Shown one piece after another: positions 41,032-49,246 of a stretch of DNA of 64,000 nucleotides. The stretch comes from Oscillospiraceae bacterium (GTDB lineage Bacteria > Bacillota > Clostridia > Oscillospirales > Oscillospiraceae), in contig JAHHSJ010000001.1 in the NCBI GenBank assembly GCA_020025295.1, forward strand, positions 65,137 to 129,136, in the 5' to 3' direction. A program made the translations under genes and the position numbers. The notes under the pieces are model-generated. The model ran no database searches, was not told the origin of the DNA, and saw only the letters and a list, made by a program, of their open reading frames with translations. The first letter of the stretch is position 1. Each line of letters begins with the position of its first letter.

Positions 41032-43168
41032 GAGAAGCAACGGCAATCATGCTGACGCTGTCATCCAGGTGGCTGCACTCCATATCCGCCAGGGACAACA
41101 GCTGATCCTTGGTGGTGACGCCGCTCAGGTCAACCATCTTCTGGTTGAAATACAGATAGACCTTGGGCAGGGAGGCACCGGCGTCGGAATACTTGGTGTG
41201 GCGGTCCACGAACTCCACAAAGTGGGTGGACAGCTCGCTGCGATTGAACGAAAGCAGTGCGCCGGAGCCCTTCTGCAAACGAATCACGCCTTCGTCATCC
41301 ACCACACGGAGACTGTCCTTTTTCAGCTTCAGCAGGCCCCACAGCTTGGAATGCACCGTCTGCACACGGTAGGCGTGCCAGCGTCCGGTGTGAGCCTGAT
41401 CGGCAATCACAGCGTCACCGCTGACGGACTCGAGAGCGATGCGCTCCAGTTCCTCGGCGGACTTCGTCTTTTCGCTCAGGTTCTTGGTGCGCAGCTCGGT
41501 GGCACCGGTGGCAATGGCACGGAGAATGTTCTTCTGAGCGTCGATTTCGATGGTCACTTCTACGGTATCGGGATTAGCGCCGTTTTTGACAATGCTGTCA
41601 ATGACCTCGGCACGAATCTTCTTGATGTCGTCCTCGGAGGGGGAGGGCACATTGCGCTCCACCTGCTCACGCATCAGAGCCAGAGCGACGCCGATGGTAG
41701 AAATGTAAGGGGCGTTTTTGGCGATCTGGGAACGGATGCCCATGGTTTCGCCCAGATAGGGAGGGATGATGCTGGCAGAGCCGCCGCCGCCCACAAAGCG
41801 GATGACCTGCTTGTTCAGCTGGTAGTCTGCAATCAGTTCATCCACGATGACCTTGACCTTGGCAGCGGCAATATCCATGGCGCAGCGGCAGGCCTCTTCG
41901 ACGGTCATGCCCACCTGCTCGCCCAGCACCTGCCAAGCGATACGGGCGGAGTCCAGATTACCGTGAGCGTAGTCCTCCTCCGGGACATAGCCCAGCAGGT
42001 TGGCAGCGCCGGCGAGGGTGAGAGCGTACTCCTGACCGTTGTCGCAGGCCACCACGGCGTAGTGGGGCAGATCCTCTGCGCAGGGAGCCACCAGCTTGAG
42101 GCTGGCGCCCTTCAGGTTCTCAGCATTGGTAAAGACTTCGTATTCCTTCTTGGCGATGTGAGCGCTGCGGGGACCCACATCCGTGATCTTGCCGTTCTCC
42201 ACCACAATCATAGAGCCACCGGCAATGCCCAGCGTGCGGACATCCAGAGAGTTCAGATAGAGCTTTCTGCCGCCCACCTGAGCGTTCTTGACCATGACCT
42301 TGCCGTCCTTGATGACGGAAATGTCGGTGGAGGTGCCGCCGACCTCAAAGAAGATGCCGTCGGTGACCTTTTCATACATCATGGCGCCGGCCACACCGGC
42401 AGCCAGACCGGAAAGCATAGTGAGGATGGGGCGCTTGCGCACTTCTTCCACGCTCATAACGCCGCCGTCGCAGCGCATAATCATCAGAGGCGTCTTAATC
42501 TGAGTCTGCTTCACGGAAGATTCGGTCATGTTGGCCGCTTCCATCATCTTCGGAATGAGGGCGGCGTTCACCACGGCGGTGCGGGTGCGGGCCTGCAGAC
42601 CGTACAGCTGAGAAATTTCGTAGCCGCCGGTTGCCATCCAGCCCTGCTTCTGAGCCTGCTGAATGACCTCGATTTCGTCCTCCGGGTCATCCACAGAGTA
42701 GGACTTGGAGGCGACAATGACCTCGGCTCCCTGCTCCTTCAGCTGCTGCAGAGCCTCGTCGATCTTAGCCTCCGACTTCTGCGCCGTATCAATATAGGTG
42801 TGCTCCGTGTGCAGGAATTTGCCGGGAGCCAGCTCAATCGTGCCCACCCGGGTCTCCGACTTGGTGCGCTCGCCCTCGAAGCCGGTACCCATACCGATGA
42901 TGCCTACATGAGCCACATCGCCCTCCAGCAGAGCGTTGGTTGCCTGAGTGGTACCGTGTGCAATGAACACCACATCGTCCGGATCGATGTGGTTGTCGTT
43001 CAATACGGTCTGAATTACCTGAACGATTCCCGCAGCAACACCAGTTTCTGCATGGTGCGTGGTAGGAATCTTGGCTTTGGCAATGACTTCGTACGTGCTG
43101 TTGTCAATCACAACGGCGTCGGTGAAGGTTCCGCCCACGTCAATGCCGATCCGAACTTTATTCCCCAT
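41024..43168 (-). CDS. Hydantoinase/oxoprolinase family protein (HyuA-like)
   Basis: This 714-residue ATP-dependent amidohydrolase-type protein has Hydant_A_N and Hydantoinase_A domains: RIGIDVGGTFTDAVVID at the N-terminus, AHGTTQATNALLEGD, the mid-protein DGIFFEVGGTSTDIS (actin-like ATPase motifs), and RFVGGGGSASIIPPYLGE. Relatives hydrolyse hydantoins, 5-oxoproline or N-methylhydantoin, or carboxylate acetone/acetophenone. No HyuB-type partner is present, so the reaction cannot be assigned. The start at 43168 (MGNKVRIG) follows AAAGGAACA, a weak site. Confidence 0.85.
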   Translation of the reverse strand: MGNKVRIGIDVGGTFTDAVVIDNSTYEVIAKAKIPTTHHAETGVAAGIVQVIQTVLNDNHIDPDDVVFIAHGTTQATNALLEGDVAHVGIIGMGTGFEGERTKSETRVGTIELAPGKFLHTEHTYIDTAQKSEAKIDEALQQLKEQGAEVIVASKSYSVDDPEDEIEVIQQAQKQGWMATGGYEISQLYGLQARTRTAVVNAALIPKMMEAANMTESSVKQTQIKTPLMIMRCDGGVMSVEEVRKRPILTMLSGLAAGVAGAMMYEKVTDGIFFEVGGTSTDISVIKDGKVMVKNAQVGGRKLYLNSLDVRTLGIAGGSMIVVENGKITDVGPRSAHIAKKEYEVFTNAENLKGASLKLVAPCAEDLPHYAVVACDNGQEYALTLAGAANLLGYVPEEDYAHGNLDSARIAWQVLGEQVGMTVEEACRCAMDIAAAKVKVIVDELIADYQLNKQVIRFVGGGGSASIIPPYLGETMGIRSQIAKNAPYISTIGVALALMREQVERNVPSPSEDDIKKIRAEVIDSIVKNGANPDTVEVTIEIDAQKNILRAIATGATELRTKNLSEKTKSAEELERIALESVSGDAVIADQAHTGRWHAYRVQTVHSKLWGLLKLKKDSLRVVDDEGVIRLQKGSGALLSFNRSELSTHFVEFVDRHTKYSDAGASLPKVYLYFNQKMVDLSGVTTKDQLLSLADMECSHLDDSVSMIAVASHE

Positions 43169-43269
43169 AGTTGAATGTTCCTTTCTACCGTGAATCCATG
43201 TTTGTTATACGGATTCGGGAGAAACCGAACGCATCGATTTCTCCCGAATAAAATCTACAATACCTTCGA

Positions 43270-44289
43270 TTAGAAGAAGACCACACCAGTATAGATGAGT
43301 GCAACCAGAGTTACAAACATCGTGAAGGGCAGAGTGGACTTCAGGATGGCGTTGACATCCACCTTGGCGTAATCTGCCACAATGACGTTCTGGGTGTTGG
43401 TGGGGTCAGACACGCCCTGAACAACACCGGTGGCACGCAGAGCGTTGCCGACAGCGGCGGGATTCATGGTGCCGGCAGCCAGCATGATGTTTGCCAGACC
43501 GGAGCCCAGACCAAAGGAGTTCAGAGGACCGCGATACAGAGCCAGAGGAGAGAGAATGGTGAATGCAATGACATACACCACAGCGGACTTAGGCATGATA
43601 GCGCCGATCAGGGGCTGCATCAGAGCGACGGTAGCCTGAGCGGAAACGCCGTTGAGCAGGATGCCGATGCCGATCATCAGACCGATGACGCCGGCCACAT
43701 CCTGAATGCCCTCAACCAGAGCGGAAGAGCAGATGTGGACGATCTCGCGGGGCTTGGTGACCAGAACCGTGTAGATGACAGCAGCCAGCAGGCTCACCTC
43801 AGCGGAGCAATGGAACAGGACCAGGCTGGCAGCCACCACGGGCTGAATGCCGGTGGACAGCATCAGGGGGATAGCGATGGCGGAAACCATGATGACGGGG
43901 CCGGCGCCGCTGATTGCGGAGAACACCAGAGCGGTGGCGGCAGTCAGAACGAATGCGATGGCGTAAGGCTTGTCACCGGCCAGCTCCGCAGCCTTGCGGA
44001 TAATGGCGTCGGAAATGCCCTGCTTCTGGATGACCTTGGCGAACATACCGCCGAAGATGATGGCCACCATGGTGGAAGCCAGTCGGGCGGAGCCCTGACC
44101 GATGACAAAGGTCATGATGGTCTGTCCATCCGGCTCAGCGGCATGGAGGAAGGGCACGCCGGCGATTGCGGCAATCAGAACGCCCAGCAGGGGCAGAGCC
44201 AGAATGGTAGGCAGCTTCTTGGAAATCATCAGTGCGATGAACACACCGAAGGTCACAAGAATCAAGATAACTTGGAAGTTGAAAATCAT
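43270..44289 (-). CDS. Multi-pass membrane transporter (ion/organic-acid transporter superfamily)
   Basis: This 339-residue, roughly ten-helix protein begins MIFNFQVILILVTFGVFIALMISKKLPTILALPLLGVLIAAI, the layout of GntP/CitMHS/DctM-like carboxylate transporters. Signature-like stretches are FSAISGAGPVIMVSAIAIP and SDPTNTQNVIV. A specific family and substrate cannot be named. AAAGGAG precedes ATG 44289. It lies between the DUF4127 gene and the hydantoinase gene on the same strand and probably imports the cluster's substrate. Confidence 0.72.
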   Translation of the reverse strand: MIFNFQVILILVTFGVFIALMISKKLPTILALPLLGVLIAAIAGVPFLHAAEPDGQTIMTFVIGQGSARLASTMVAIIFGGMFAKVIQKQGISDAIIRKAAELAGDKPYAIAFVLTAATALVFSAISGAGPVIMVSAIAIPLMLSTGIQPVVAASLVLFHCSAEVSLLAAVIYTVLVTKPREIVHICSSALVEGIQDVAGVIGLMIGIGILLNGVSAQATVALMQPLIGAIMPKSAVVYVIAFTILSPLALYRGPLNSFGLGSGLANIMLAAGTMNPAAVGNALRATGVVQGVSDPTNTQNVIVADYAKVDVNAILKSTLPFTMFVTLVALIYTGVVFF

Positions 44290-44347
44290 TGTTAGGTTAC
44301 TCCTTTCGTTTTTTCCGTAAATTGGGATGGGGTCAGCGTGTTTCTGT

Positions 44348-45895
44348 TCAATACATACCTCCCATCGCTTCAACCGAATCATGAGTCCAGGTAATACCGA
44401 TTTCAAACAGGCGGTTCCAAGGGAAATAGACCCGGAACTCTTCCGTTTGGAATTCGGGGAACCCGTTTTGAATCACTGCGGCCCATGCTTGCTTCAACTG
44501 TGTTTCACAAATCCGTGCATAGGTGTCCGCGTTGTCGTGTAGGTCAAAATAGCTGCATCCGTCGGCTTCTGCGGTAATCCGCATCTGACTGCGCACCACA
44601 CTCTGGTAGAATCCGTCGTCCAGAAGGTGATACATCAGGTTTCTCCGGAGCTGGTCAGGGTCTGCACTGTCCAGAGCGAAAATGCCCTGTGCCAGAGAGG
44701 TGCCCACCGTGTTGCAGGAGGTGTTCCAGCCCTTGTAGGATGCCAGCTTGTCCAGGATGCCCACCCGATCCAGCTCTCGCAGGAGAGCAAGCTCACCGCC
44801 GTTGGCGTAGGCACAGTCGGCGACGACCACCTTTTTGCCCTGAGCGATGTACTCTGCCAGCTGCTGCACATAGGCTCTCAGGCAGCGGAAGGACTGATAG
44901 GTGACATCCGGCTGCTGCTGCTGGAAGCTTTCCTGCATGGTCTTGCCGGGGGTATTTACCGCCAGAATGAAATCCGCCTCGTCGGGGAGTTCGCACTGCA
45001 CACAGCCGCTGGCCAAAATGTGCTGCTGGATACTGGCTTCCAGAATGCGGTCCTCGTACAGCGGGATGATCTGAGAACCCAAAGCGCTGCTGTAAGTGAC
45101 ATAAATGCGGGGGTGCTTCTGATTCAGCTCCAGATAAGCTCTTGCCACCAGCTCGGCTCCGGCTTCATCTGCACCGGGGTGAAGATACACACGATCCTGC
45201 ACCTTGAGGGCGTCGATGGTTTTCTGGATGTGAGCCTGATCGATGGCGGTGTAGCCGAATTCGCAGGAATCATCCTGAGGAATGTACAGCAGGTCAATGG
45301 TGCCATCCTGCACCAGATGCAGCAGCTTTTCCAGCAGCCGCCGATTGCTCGAGCGCCGCTGTTCGTAGTCCTGCACATATTCCTTGGGGATCTGCTCCTC
45401 CAAGGTGTCCAGATGACGCTGCTCCGCTTCGGTCAGCGCCTGACGGGCGCCCTTGTCTTTCAGATATGCACGCTGGAAAATTCGTGCACCGTAGGTTTCG
45501 TAGTAATCCGGTTCTTCGTCGCTGCTGTCGTACCGGGGGGTGCGCATGATGAGTTCAAACAGATACAGCGGCACATCCGGGTGCGCCTGTTTCAGCTCTT
45601 TCAGCAGAGCAATTTTCTCATCAATGGAAGCATCTGAATCGTGGTGCAATCGGGAGGGAAGCAATCCTCCGAAAAACAGCATTTCTGCCGACAAAACAGC
45701 ACAGTCGCAGTGCTCGATCTGCTGCTGGACAAAGTTCCAAAGCTTACCGGTGTCTGCGGGCTGCTTCTTGTTGCCCAAAAGCTGAATCGAAGGAGTAATC
45801 AGCTCCGCTGCGCCGGAACCTGCCACCATGTTTTGGGGCAGAAGCCAGTTGCACGGGCGCTCATCCAACGGCAGATAAAGTATTTTCTTCTTCAA
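44348..45895 (-). CDS. DUF4127 family protein
   Basis: This 515-residue soluble protein opens with KILYLPLDERPCNWLLPQ and contains LSAEMLFFGGLLPSRLH, LLYIPQDDSCEFGY and DCAYANGGELALL, which identify the DUF4127 family. Its biochemical activity is unknown to me. It is the first gene of the minus-strand cluster and faces the AraC regulator across 301 bases, so it is probably a regulated catabolic enzyme. No signal peptide is present. Confidence 0.85.
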   Translation of the reverse strand: MKKKILYLPLDERPCNWLLPQNMVAGSGAAELITPSIQLLGNKKQPADTGKLWNFVQQQIEHCDCAVLSAEMLFFGGLLPSRLHHDSDASIDEKIALLKELKQAHPDVPLYLFELIMRTPRYDSSDEEPDYYETYGARIFQRAYLKDKGARQALTEAEQRHLDTLEEQIPKEYVQDYEQRRSSNRRLLEKLLHLVQDGTIDLLYIPQDDSCEFGYTAIDQAHIQKTIDALKVQDRVYLHPGADEAGAELVARAYLELNQKHPRIYVTYSSALGSQIIPLYEDRILEASIQQHILASGCVQCELPDEADFILAVNTPGKTMQESFQQQQPDVTYQSFRCLRAYVQQLAEYIAQGKKVVVADCAYANGGELALLRELDRVGILDKLASYKGWNTSCNTVGTSLAQGIFALDSADPDQLRRNLMYHLLDDGFYQSVVRSQMRITAEADGCSYFDLHDNADTYARICETQLKQAWAAVIQNGFPEFQTEEFRVYFPWNRLFEIGITWTHDSVEAMGGMY

Positions 45896-46196
45896 TATGC
45901 ACCAGTTCCTCTCGTGCTGTCCGTGTGCGAAACGGGCAGTGCCTTGTTGTTACGCATCAAATTCTAACAAATACTGACATAAAATACTTGTCCAAATCAG
46001 CTGTCCCGGTAGATTGAATTATCTGGATTATCTATTTTCATCATAACATCAAAAAAATGGGGTACTGATTTGTGCATTTTGACATGTGCTGCAACACGGA
46101 ATTGCCGAAGTCGATTTCGCAGTTGCTTCTTGGACAAATTTGTATATAATACGAACTAGAGATGGTTTCATCTATACCCGAATCAGGAGGTTTTTT
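45896..46196. promoter_or_regulatory. Divergent control region between DUF4127 and the AraC regulator
   Basis: The 301-base gap holds the araC-type promoter (46123-46150) and two copies of TTGGACAA in opposite orientation (45988-45995 on the minus strand, 46130-46137 on the plus strand, the latter inside the promoter spacer). No gene is seen. The repeated motif is a candidate site for the AraC protein. Confidence 0.4.
46123..46150 (+). promoter_or_regulatory. Promoter of the AraC-family gene
   Basis: TTGCTT (46123-46128), 16 bases, TATAAT (46145-46150). Confidence 0.7.
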
Positions 46197-47126
46197 ATGC
46201 TGGACAAGTCCACCGCCGGCCGTATTTTCCGTTTCAATGCTGAATCGGATCATAATACTCCCGTGTGCTATAAGAACATTTTGCTCTATCAGATCGGCGA
46301 AGTGCGCTATGAGCAGGGCGCGGATGATGTGCATGGACAGTGGTGCTATGAGCTGAGCGTCATCCTCTCCGGATCGGGTTATTTTACCTTGGATGACAAG
46401 AAAATTGCGGTGCATAAAAATGACATCATCCTGACCCCGAAGCAGGGCGTGCATACGGTGACGGCATCCAACAATAAGTTCCGTTTTCTGTATCTGGGTT
46501 TTGATCTCCTGCCCGATGCCGCACCGGACAGTGTCCAAGCGATGCAGGAGCGGCTGCAAGGGCTTCACGAGAATCAGAGTGCCATCGACTGCTATGATGT
46601 GGCCGGACTGCTGAATAATCTGCTGGTGGAATTCAATCAGGAGCTGCCCTATTCCCAAGAGTATGTCGCAAACTGTCTGGAAAATGTGATGATTCTCACG
46701 AACCGTACCTTTGCCTATGACCGGGAGCCCAGTGTGCCCACGGATGCCGCCCTGAACCCACGCATTGTTGGCACAACAGTGTACGGACTGATTAAATATA
46801 TTGAGGAGAATATCTATTCTCTGCCGGATATTCGCTCCCTCGCCAAGCAGATGCACTTCAGTTACAGCTATATCTCCCATGTGTTTAAGGAAAAAACGGG
46901 AACTACCCTGCAACACTACATCCTTCAGGCGAAAATTGACAAAAGCCGGGAGCTGATTCTGGATGGCCGCTGGACCCTGTCAGAGATTGCTAATATGCTC
47001 AATTACGAGTCTCTTCAGGCCTTCAGTAAGGCGTTCAAAAAGGAAGTAGGGGTCTGCCCGCGGGAGTACAAGAAGCAGCAGGAGCTGCTGCGGCACAATC
47101 TGCCCCATTCCAACAACGACCTGTAA
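46197..47126 (+). CDS. AraC-family transcriptional regulator
   Basis: This 309-residue protein has an N-terminal cupin-like ligand-binding domain (HGQWCYELSVILSGSGYFTLDDKKIAVHKNDIILTP) and two C-terminal helix-turn-helix units, ending in LQAFSKAFKKEVGVCPREYKK, the AraC family signature. ATG at 46197 follows CAGGAGG. It is divergent from the DUF4127-transporter-hydantoinase cluster and most likely controls it in response to the substrate or a sugar-like compound. A terminator follows. Confidence 0.92.
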   Translation: MLDKSTAGRIFRFNAESDHNTPVCYKNILLYQIGEVRYEQGADDVHGQWCYELSVILSGSGYFTLDDKKIAVHKNDIILTPKQGVHTVTASNNKFRFLYLGFDLLPDAAPDSVQAMQERLQGLHENQSAIDCYDVAGLLNNLLVEFNQELPYSQEYVANCLENVMILTNRTFAYDREPSVPTDAALNPRIVGTTVYGLIKYIEENIYSLPDIRSLAKQMHFSYSYISHVFKEKTGTTLQHYILQAKIDKSRELILDGRWTLSEIANMLNYESLQAFSKAFKKEVGVCPREYKKQQELLRHNLPHSNNDL

Positions 47127-47141
47127 TCAACGAAAACGGAC

Positions 47142-47176
47142 CCGGAGCCGCTTTGCAAAAGCGGCTCCGGTTTTTT
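47142..47176 (+). terminator. Terminator of the AraC gene
   Basis: CCGGAGCCGCTTT / AAAGCGGCTCCGG, then six T; nearly the same arms as at 38308. Confidence 0.88.
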
Positions 47177-47187
47177 GTGCCTTTGTG

Positions 47188-47216
47188 TTGACAAGGAAAG
47201 ATGGCAGTGCTACATT
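47188..47216 (+). promoter_or_regulatory. Promoter of the sdpR-like gene
   Basis: TTGACA (47188-47193), 17 bases, TACATT (47211-47216); a better TATAAT at 47216-47221 is 22 bases away. Confidence 0.55.
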
Positions 47217-47220
47217 ATAA

Positions 47221-47243
47221 TTAACATTTAGGTTAAATGTTAA
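47221..47243. promoter_or_regulatory. Operator palindrome of the sdpR-like repressor
   Basis: TTAACATTTA-GGT-TAAATGTTAA is a perfect 10-bp inverted repeat directly downstream of the -10 region and before the ribosome site, ideal for autorepression. Confidence 0.75.
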
Positions 47244-47257
47244 AGGAGGAACCACCC

Positions 47258-47545
47258 ATGGCGCTTCAAACCACATTGAAGGCCCTTGCAGACCCCATCC
47301 GGAGAGAAATTCTCAATCTGCTGCGGAACGGACGGATGTCCGCCGGAGAGATTGCCGATCACTTTCCGGTGACGGCAGCGTCGATCTCCCGGCATTTGTC
47401 GGTGCTGAAGGAAGCGGATCTCATTCGGGATGACCGAGAGGGCAAGTATATTTATTATGATCTGAATGCCTCTGTATTGGAGGAAATCATGCTGTGGATT
47501 ACAAACCTGACAGGAGGAGATCAAGATGAAACACCTTTGGAATGA
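47258..47545 (+). CDS. ArsR-family autorepressor, SdpR-like
   Basis: This 95-residue winged-helix repressor has LKALADPIRREILNLLRNGRMSAGEIADHFPVTAASISRHLSVLKEADLI followed by a wing with YYDLN. The metal-binding cysteines of ArsR/SmtB are lacking, as in SdpR. AAAGGAGG precedes the ATG. The gene overlaps the SdpI-like membrane protein gene by 20 bases. In Bacillus SdpR represses the immunity operon until SdpI captures it at the membrane, so the same wiring is inferred here. The palindrome upstream is the presumed operator. Confidence 0.88.
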   Translation: MALQTTLKALADPIRREILNLLRNGRMSAGEIADHFPVTAASISRHLSVLKEADLIRDDREGKYIYYDLNASVLEEIMLWITNLTGGDQDETPLE

Positions 47546-48191
47546 GCGGAGCGAGTTTCGCTGGCAGATGGTTGTCAGCTCTGTGGTGGTTTTGCTGCCC
47601 ATGCTGATGGGCGTCGTGTTCTGGAATGGGCTGCCGGAGTGGATGCCAATTCATTGGGATGCGACGGGCAGTCCCAACGGGTACGCCCTGCGGTGGATTG
47701 CAGTGTTTGTGCTGCCGCTGGTATTGCTGGCGGTGCATTGGATCTGCCTGTTTTTCACCCTGCGGGACCCGGGCAATGAGCGGCAGAACAAAAAGGCGCT
47801 GAGCGTGGTGTTTTGGCTGATACCGGTGCTCTCTCTGGCCATGGGAGGCCTGATGTACACCTTAGCCATGAACCACCCGTTTCATACGGAGCAGATCAAT
47901 GCCCTCGTTTTTGGACTGATGTTTGTGGTGATTGGCAACTATTTGCCGAAAATCCGCCGCAATAGTACCTTGGGCATCAAGCTGCCTTGGACCCTCAGCA
48001 GTGAGGAAAACTGGAACAAAACCCACCGGTTTTCCAGCCGGCTGTGGATTGCGGCCGGTATTGCCATCCTCGTTGCGGCGCCGATGTCCACGAATGTGAT
48101 CCTGCCGGTGATGATTGTGAGCATTTTCGCAGCGGCACTCGTCCCCATCGGCTACTCCTATCATTACGCAAAAAAGTACGAATCCAGATAA
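47526..48191 (+). CDS. SdpI-like membrane protein
   Basis: This 221-residue protein has about six membrane helices. PIHWDATGSPNGYALRW near the N-terminus and GNYLPKIRRNSTLGIKLPWTLSSEENWNKTHRFSSRLW are characteristic of the SdpI/YhfL family. SdpI in Bacillus gives immunity to the SdpC toxin and sequesters SdpR. No sdpABC toxin genes lie nearby, so protection would be against toxins of other cells, or the role is different. It is translationally coupled to the upstream repressor and followed by a terminator. Confidence 0.88.
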   Translation: MKHLWNERSEFRWQMVVSSVVVLLPMLMGVVFWNGLPEWMPIHWDATGSPNGYALRWIAVFVLPLVLLAVHWICLFFTLRDPGNERQNKKALSVVFWLIPVLSLAMGGLMYTLAMNHPFHTEQINALVFGLMFVVIGNYLPKIRRNSTLGIKLPWTLSSEENWNKTHRFSSRLWIAAGIAILVAAPMSTNVILPVMIVSIFAAALVPIGYSYHYAKKYESR

Positions 48192-48194
48192 GAA

Positions 48195-48227
48195 AAAGGC
48201 AGCAGGAAGGTTCCTGCTGCCTTTTTT
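48195..48227 (+). terminator. Terminator of the sdpRI-like operon
   Basis: AAAGGCAGCAGGAA / TTCCTGCTGCCTTT around GG, then Ts. Confidence 0.85.
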
Positions 48228-48237
48228 GTGGATGAAA

Positions 48238-48654
48238 TTATAAATCGTCGATCAGGTTTTTGCCCTCCTTGAACAACTTGTGGTGTTTGAGAATACGCAG
48301 ACCGTATTGCACACCATACAGCAGCGCTACGCTGAGAACGGAAAGGAAAATGTCCAGTGCGGAGTTGCTGCCCACGATCATGTGACGGGCCACCAGGAAG
48401 ACCAACACCTCGATCACATTGCCGGCGCTGGGTTTGCAGAGCATTTTCACAAACTCGATGCCTACCACCACATTGAACATATCCTCCATAAACAGAAGGA
48501 AGTCAGTGGTGTTCCGGGAGGAGAACAGCAGCTCGGCGCCGTGGGGGATGTAATAAAACAGGGAGAAAATCAAACCGACGACGACCAGAACAGCGATAAT
48601 CAGTTCAATAATGTCGCAGATTTTGTGGATTGCCTGATAAATTTTTTCGTTCAT
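48238..48654 (-). CDS. Small four-helix membrane protein (PsiE-like?)
   Basis: This 138-residue protein has about four membrane segments, including IIELIIAVLVVVGLIFSLFYYI and FNVVVGIEFVKMLC. The layout somewhat resembles the phosphate-starvation PsiE family, but the resemblance is weak and no function is claimed. The start at 48654 (MNEKIYQAIHKICDII) is preceded by GGAGG; a longer upstream extension lacks one. It ends convergently with the SdpI-like gene. Confidence 0.55.
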   Translation of the reverse strand: MNEKIYQAIHKICDIIELIIAVLVVVGLIFSLFYYIPHGAELLFSSRNTTDFLLFMEDMFNVVVGIEFVKMLCKPSAGNVIEVLVFLVARHMIVGSNSALDIFLSVLSVALLYGVQYGLRILKHHKLFKEGKNLIDDL

Positions 48655-48695
48655 TGGGAACCTCCGTAAGATGTAATATGCGGGGGTACAGGAAT

Positions 48696-49214
48696 TCAGC
48701 GGTAGCAGAACAGGGTAAGGCTGCCGCTGCACCAGCCCAGAGAAAGGGGCAGATCCAACTTGCAGCTGACCTCGTATTCCGGGTGTTCCTTGCGCCAGTG
48801 TTCATACTGCTTGTTCAGTGCGGTGCCGCTCTTTTTTCGGGACAGACCGAAGTCGTTGCGGCTGTCGATCATTACACCCAGCTGATAGTGCCGGGAATCG
48901 TCGCTTTCCACATAGTCCAGCTCCAGCCGTTCCAGCACGGGAACCAGTGTACCGGCCAGCAGAATGGTGTCTGCCTCACAGCGCAGCCCCTGAATGTCCA
49001 CCTGATGCTCCTCCAGCCAGCGAATGATGGGCAGGGAAGCCTGATCGTAGGTGGTTTTGGGCGGAAAGGTAAAGACCTGAGTTTTGCACTCAGTGGAAGT
49101 AACTTCCAGTTCCGGTTCTTTTTCCTCTGCCTTGCGGACGGCAAGATTTGCTCCGCATTTGGGGCAAAAACGGGAATCCTCCGGGATTTCCACCCCACAA
49201 AAACGACAAAACAT
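48696..49214 (-). CDS. Zinc-ribbon protein of unknown function
   Basis: This 172-residue protein begins with a zinc-ribbon, MFCRFCGVEIPEDSRFCPKCG (two CxxC pairs), followed by a charged linker and a ~120-residue C-terminal domain that I do not recognise. Nothing suggests secretion or membrane insertion. GGGAGG precedes the ATG at 49214. It is next to the small membrane protein gene, on the same strand 41 bases apart. Confidence 0.65.
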   Translation of the reverse strand: MFCRFCGVEIPEDSRFCPKCGANLAVRKAEEKEPELEVTSTECKTQVFTFPPKTTYDQASLPIIRWLEEHQVDIQGLRCEADTILLAGTLVPVLERLELDYVESDDSRHYQLGVMIDSRNDFGLSRKKSGTALNKQYEHWRKEHPEYEVSCKLDLPLSLGWCSGSLTLFCYR

Positions 49215-49246
49215 AGCCTTAACCTCCCTTGTTCACTGGGGATACT

